Translations under genes and position numbers: made by a program | Shown here: positions 61,931-64,000 of the stretch, one piece after another | Layout: each line of letters opens with the position of its first letter | Position numbering within the stretch: position 1 is the first letter of the stretch | The notes under the pieces: generated by a model | Databases searched by the model: none | Seen by the model: only the letters and a program-made list of their open reading frames with translations | What the model was told of the DNA's origin: nothing | Source of the DNA: Stenopsyche tienmushanensis | Taxonomy: Eukaryota; Arthropoda; Insecta; Trichoptera; Stenopsychidae | Assembly (NCBI GenBank): GCA_008973525.1 | Contig: WACJ01000516.1 | Coordinates: 806,001 to 870,000 of the forward strand | Length of the DNA stretch: 64,000 nucleotides | Reading direction: 5' to 3'

Positions 61931-63694
61931 AACAAATATTAATATTTCCGACTGATCATCTCGATTCATATTTACCCTGATTTCTTGGATCTGAGAAAGT
62001 AAATACTGAAACGATTGCTGATGAGAGGCTTATCCTGGCCACGTGCAGAAGGCAAATGAAAAACCACCACATTAACAATCCTCTCCCTAAAAAAGTTTCA
62101 AATGAAGATCATCTACATCCAATAACTTAAGAAAAAATATATCATTGATAATTAGGGTTAAATATCTGTTGAATAACTTGGATAGGGCAGAATATTCAAA
62201 TTGAGATTTATTATTTTTATTTGATTCAATTGTCTTGCACAAATTACTGGACAGTTTCTTGAACTGTGACTCAATACAAAATAACTTTGGAAAGTTAAAA
62301 AAACAATAAAAATAGTAATCGATAACATTCAAACATATATCATTGCTTTTATAACAACATTAATAGGGAAAATATAATATCTACTGATAATGTTAAAATA
62401 TGAATATTTTGCGTATTTCATTAAAATGAAGAAAAATGAGTTTGAATCAACGAGGAAAACTTACCTTAATACCACTATAAAATATTTCCATTGGAACGCA
62501 TGACTTTTTGCTAATCTTGATACAATGTGTGTATGCTACGGGCTATTTTGATAACAAGATCAATAAAAATATAAATCAAAAAGATTTATTAAGATAATTT
62601 ATAACATCGTTATATTCAAAACGACATGTTTATCAATTGATTTAATCCTGCATTTCATGTTAGAAAATTTCACAAATTTATAAAGAGCGCCATTTGGGCA
62701 AAGGCAAACAAATCTTTTACATCAAATGGACATTATATCACAATGACGAATGATATAAAAAGAAGCCTTCCCAATACCGAAAGAGAACCACCAAAATGTA
62801 TGCTTTTATGTATTCGATGGATTATTCAGAAACCAAATCATACATACAAAATACGTTTATAGCATGTATAAAAAGATATATTTTAAATCAATTGTAACCA
62901 AATCGAAAGTATATTTTGTTATCCACCAAAAATGCTATTAAAAATTATAATATAAAGATTGACTGTTAGACTTTTCGAAAATTATTATAAATTATACGTT
63001 AATCATCTATCCAGACGTTAAGAGGTTTATCCATCTTTTCTATTATTACTCGTCGTGTATAATGTTGTATAATGGAGCATAATGTTACTATACCTAAATT
63101 CTCTAAATTTATTATACTGAAAAGTACAATTAATAATAAAAAATATGTACCAAATTCAAATTTATTGTGTGAAATCGAATATTTCAAGATAAGATTTAAA
63201 ATGCATTTGGGATTTATCAGCCAATCAAAATTTATCCCCGTAGCCCATCTACCCTTGGTAGCATTAATAATATAATTCGTCAATCTCCACCCTTGACAGA
63301 TTCTATCAACCAATTCTAATAAGATTTACAAATATTCCTCACTTTCGGTAAGCGTACCATGTTATCAGCATATCATATATTATTAGTTGTTTCTACTCCA
63401 ATGTTCGTATAATCTAATAAGACCTCAAGGTTTAAAGAATTTGTTGGCAATATACAGCTCAAGCCTTTTAATTTACATATCATAGCAGTGTATTAATTTA
63501 AATTAAATTAAAATAAATACTGTGTTAAAAGAGTAAATATTTAGTTCAGAGGCCTTTGTCTGCAAATATGTCAGCGCTCTCAGGTCTGTGGATGAAATTA
63601 AATTTTTCGACTGGAATTTTCAGCGCTGTGAGCTAATTTTAAGTACTGTGAACAAGAATGGTCAAGTCACCGCAAACACATTAAACCTCTAAAT
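61931..63694. other. No supported gene, AT-rich
   Basis: Minus-strand frames at 62087-62332 and 62999-63313 are Ile-, Asn- and Leu-rich with no motif. No transposon ends were seen. Confidence 0.5.
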
Positions 63695-63943
63695 TTACAA
63701 GAAAAACCTTTTAAGCCTGTCTTCATTTTCGCCACAATCGAAACTCTTTTTAATTGAGATACATCCGCACGTAGACACACACGTATCATGCCACGCTCCA
63801 GTAACATGATAATCCTTCACGTCCAAGTAGCCATTTAGCAAATTGATGGAATTTTCTCCATTTTCTGGCAAGGGTGGTGCGTGAATTTCGCAGAATGAAT
63901 TTTCCGTCTCTAGACACATTGCCTGGCATGACCATGGTGTCAA
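63695..63943 (-). CDS. Cysteine-rich open segment, possible exon
   Basis: An 82-codon minus-strand frame in a GC-richer patch, opening by a TTG and not an ATG. It includes WSCQAMCLETENSFCEIHAP, LPENGENSINLLNGYLDV and WHDTCVSTCGCISIKKSF, with seven Cys between the first and last of these blocks. Cys spacing and acidic stretches suggest a secreted or extracellular segment. I see no convincing acceptor inside the open frame, and I do not recognise the family. If it were a 5' exon of the receptor gene its strand would fit, but nothing in its sequence shows that. Confidence 0.28.
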   Translation of the reverse strand: MTPWSCQAMCLETENSFCEIHAPPLPENGENSINLLNGYLDVKDYHVTGAWHDTCVSTCGCISIKKSFDCGENEDRLKRFFL

Positions 63944-64000
63944 TTTTCATTAACGGTCAACAAAACAACTCCGCAATATGATACTGACTACGTGATATGA

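Noticed and set aside
1..64000. CRISPR arrays, prokaryotic operons, rRNA genes
   Set aside because: No regularly spaced repeats, no dense same-strand coding and no rRNA-like blocks were seen. The window is eukaryotic intron and intergenic DNA.

Overview
This window is an AT-rich piece of arthropod, almost certainly insect, nuclear DNA. The evidence is a multi-exon gene with GT-AG introns of 2 to 15 kb, an amine-receptor sequence of insect type, and a crowd of animal-type cut-and-paste transposons (mariner, Tigger/jerky, hAT). No bacterial operon, phage, plasmid, CRISPR array or rRNA was seen. The insect order cannot be settled from the sequence alone.

The only gene I can defend is a serotonin 5-HT2-type G-protein-coupled receptor on the minus strand. 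Four internal exons lie at 29236-29468, 23231-23429, 8404-8536 and 6042-6209, in transcription order. Every junction has a canonical donor and acceptor, and the splice phases agree (0, 1, 2). Together they encode TM3, TM4, extracellular loop 2, TM5 and most of a long third intracellular loop. The exons for the N-terminus with TM1-TM2 and for TM6-TM7 were not found. If they exist they lie outside the window, so the gene is larger than about 30 kb and its next 5' intron may exceed 34 kb.

The introns and flanks hold transposon relics. From left to right: a hAT element with an exact 8-bp target duplication (3850-4994) nested in a GC-richer block; four copies of a TA-flanked element with a small conserved reading frame (8674, 13366, 15808, 21734); a hAT transposase relic with terminal repeats (18792-20030); a minus-strand Tigger relic (25408-26600) beside a plus-strand jerky/Tigger relic (27162-28340); a mariner (33207-34102); a second hAT transposase relic (about 38400-39100, minus); a truncated mariner (39655-40642); a possible MITE (45329-45601); a mariner with both ends (47404-48490); a Tigger C-terminal relic (54891-55500, minus); a GC-rich block with a non-LTR-type tail (59000-60495); and a second copy of the truncated mariner (60586-61603). 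A tRNA-like SINE family appears at 4501, 31206 and 61857.

The least explained stretch is 56027-57450 on the minus strand. A 684-nt frame there carries only two stops, and an open segment with a good splice acceptor lies upstream in the same frame. I do not recognise the product. The remaining sequence, mostly 34-46 kb and 50-54 kb, shows no supported gene.
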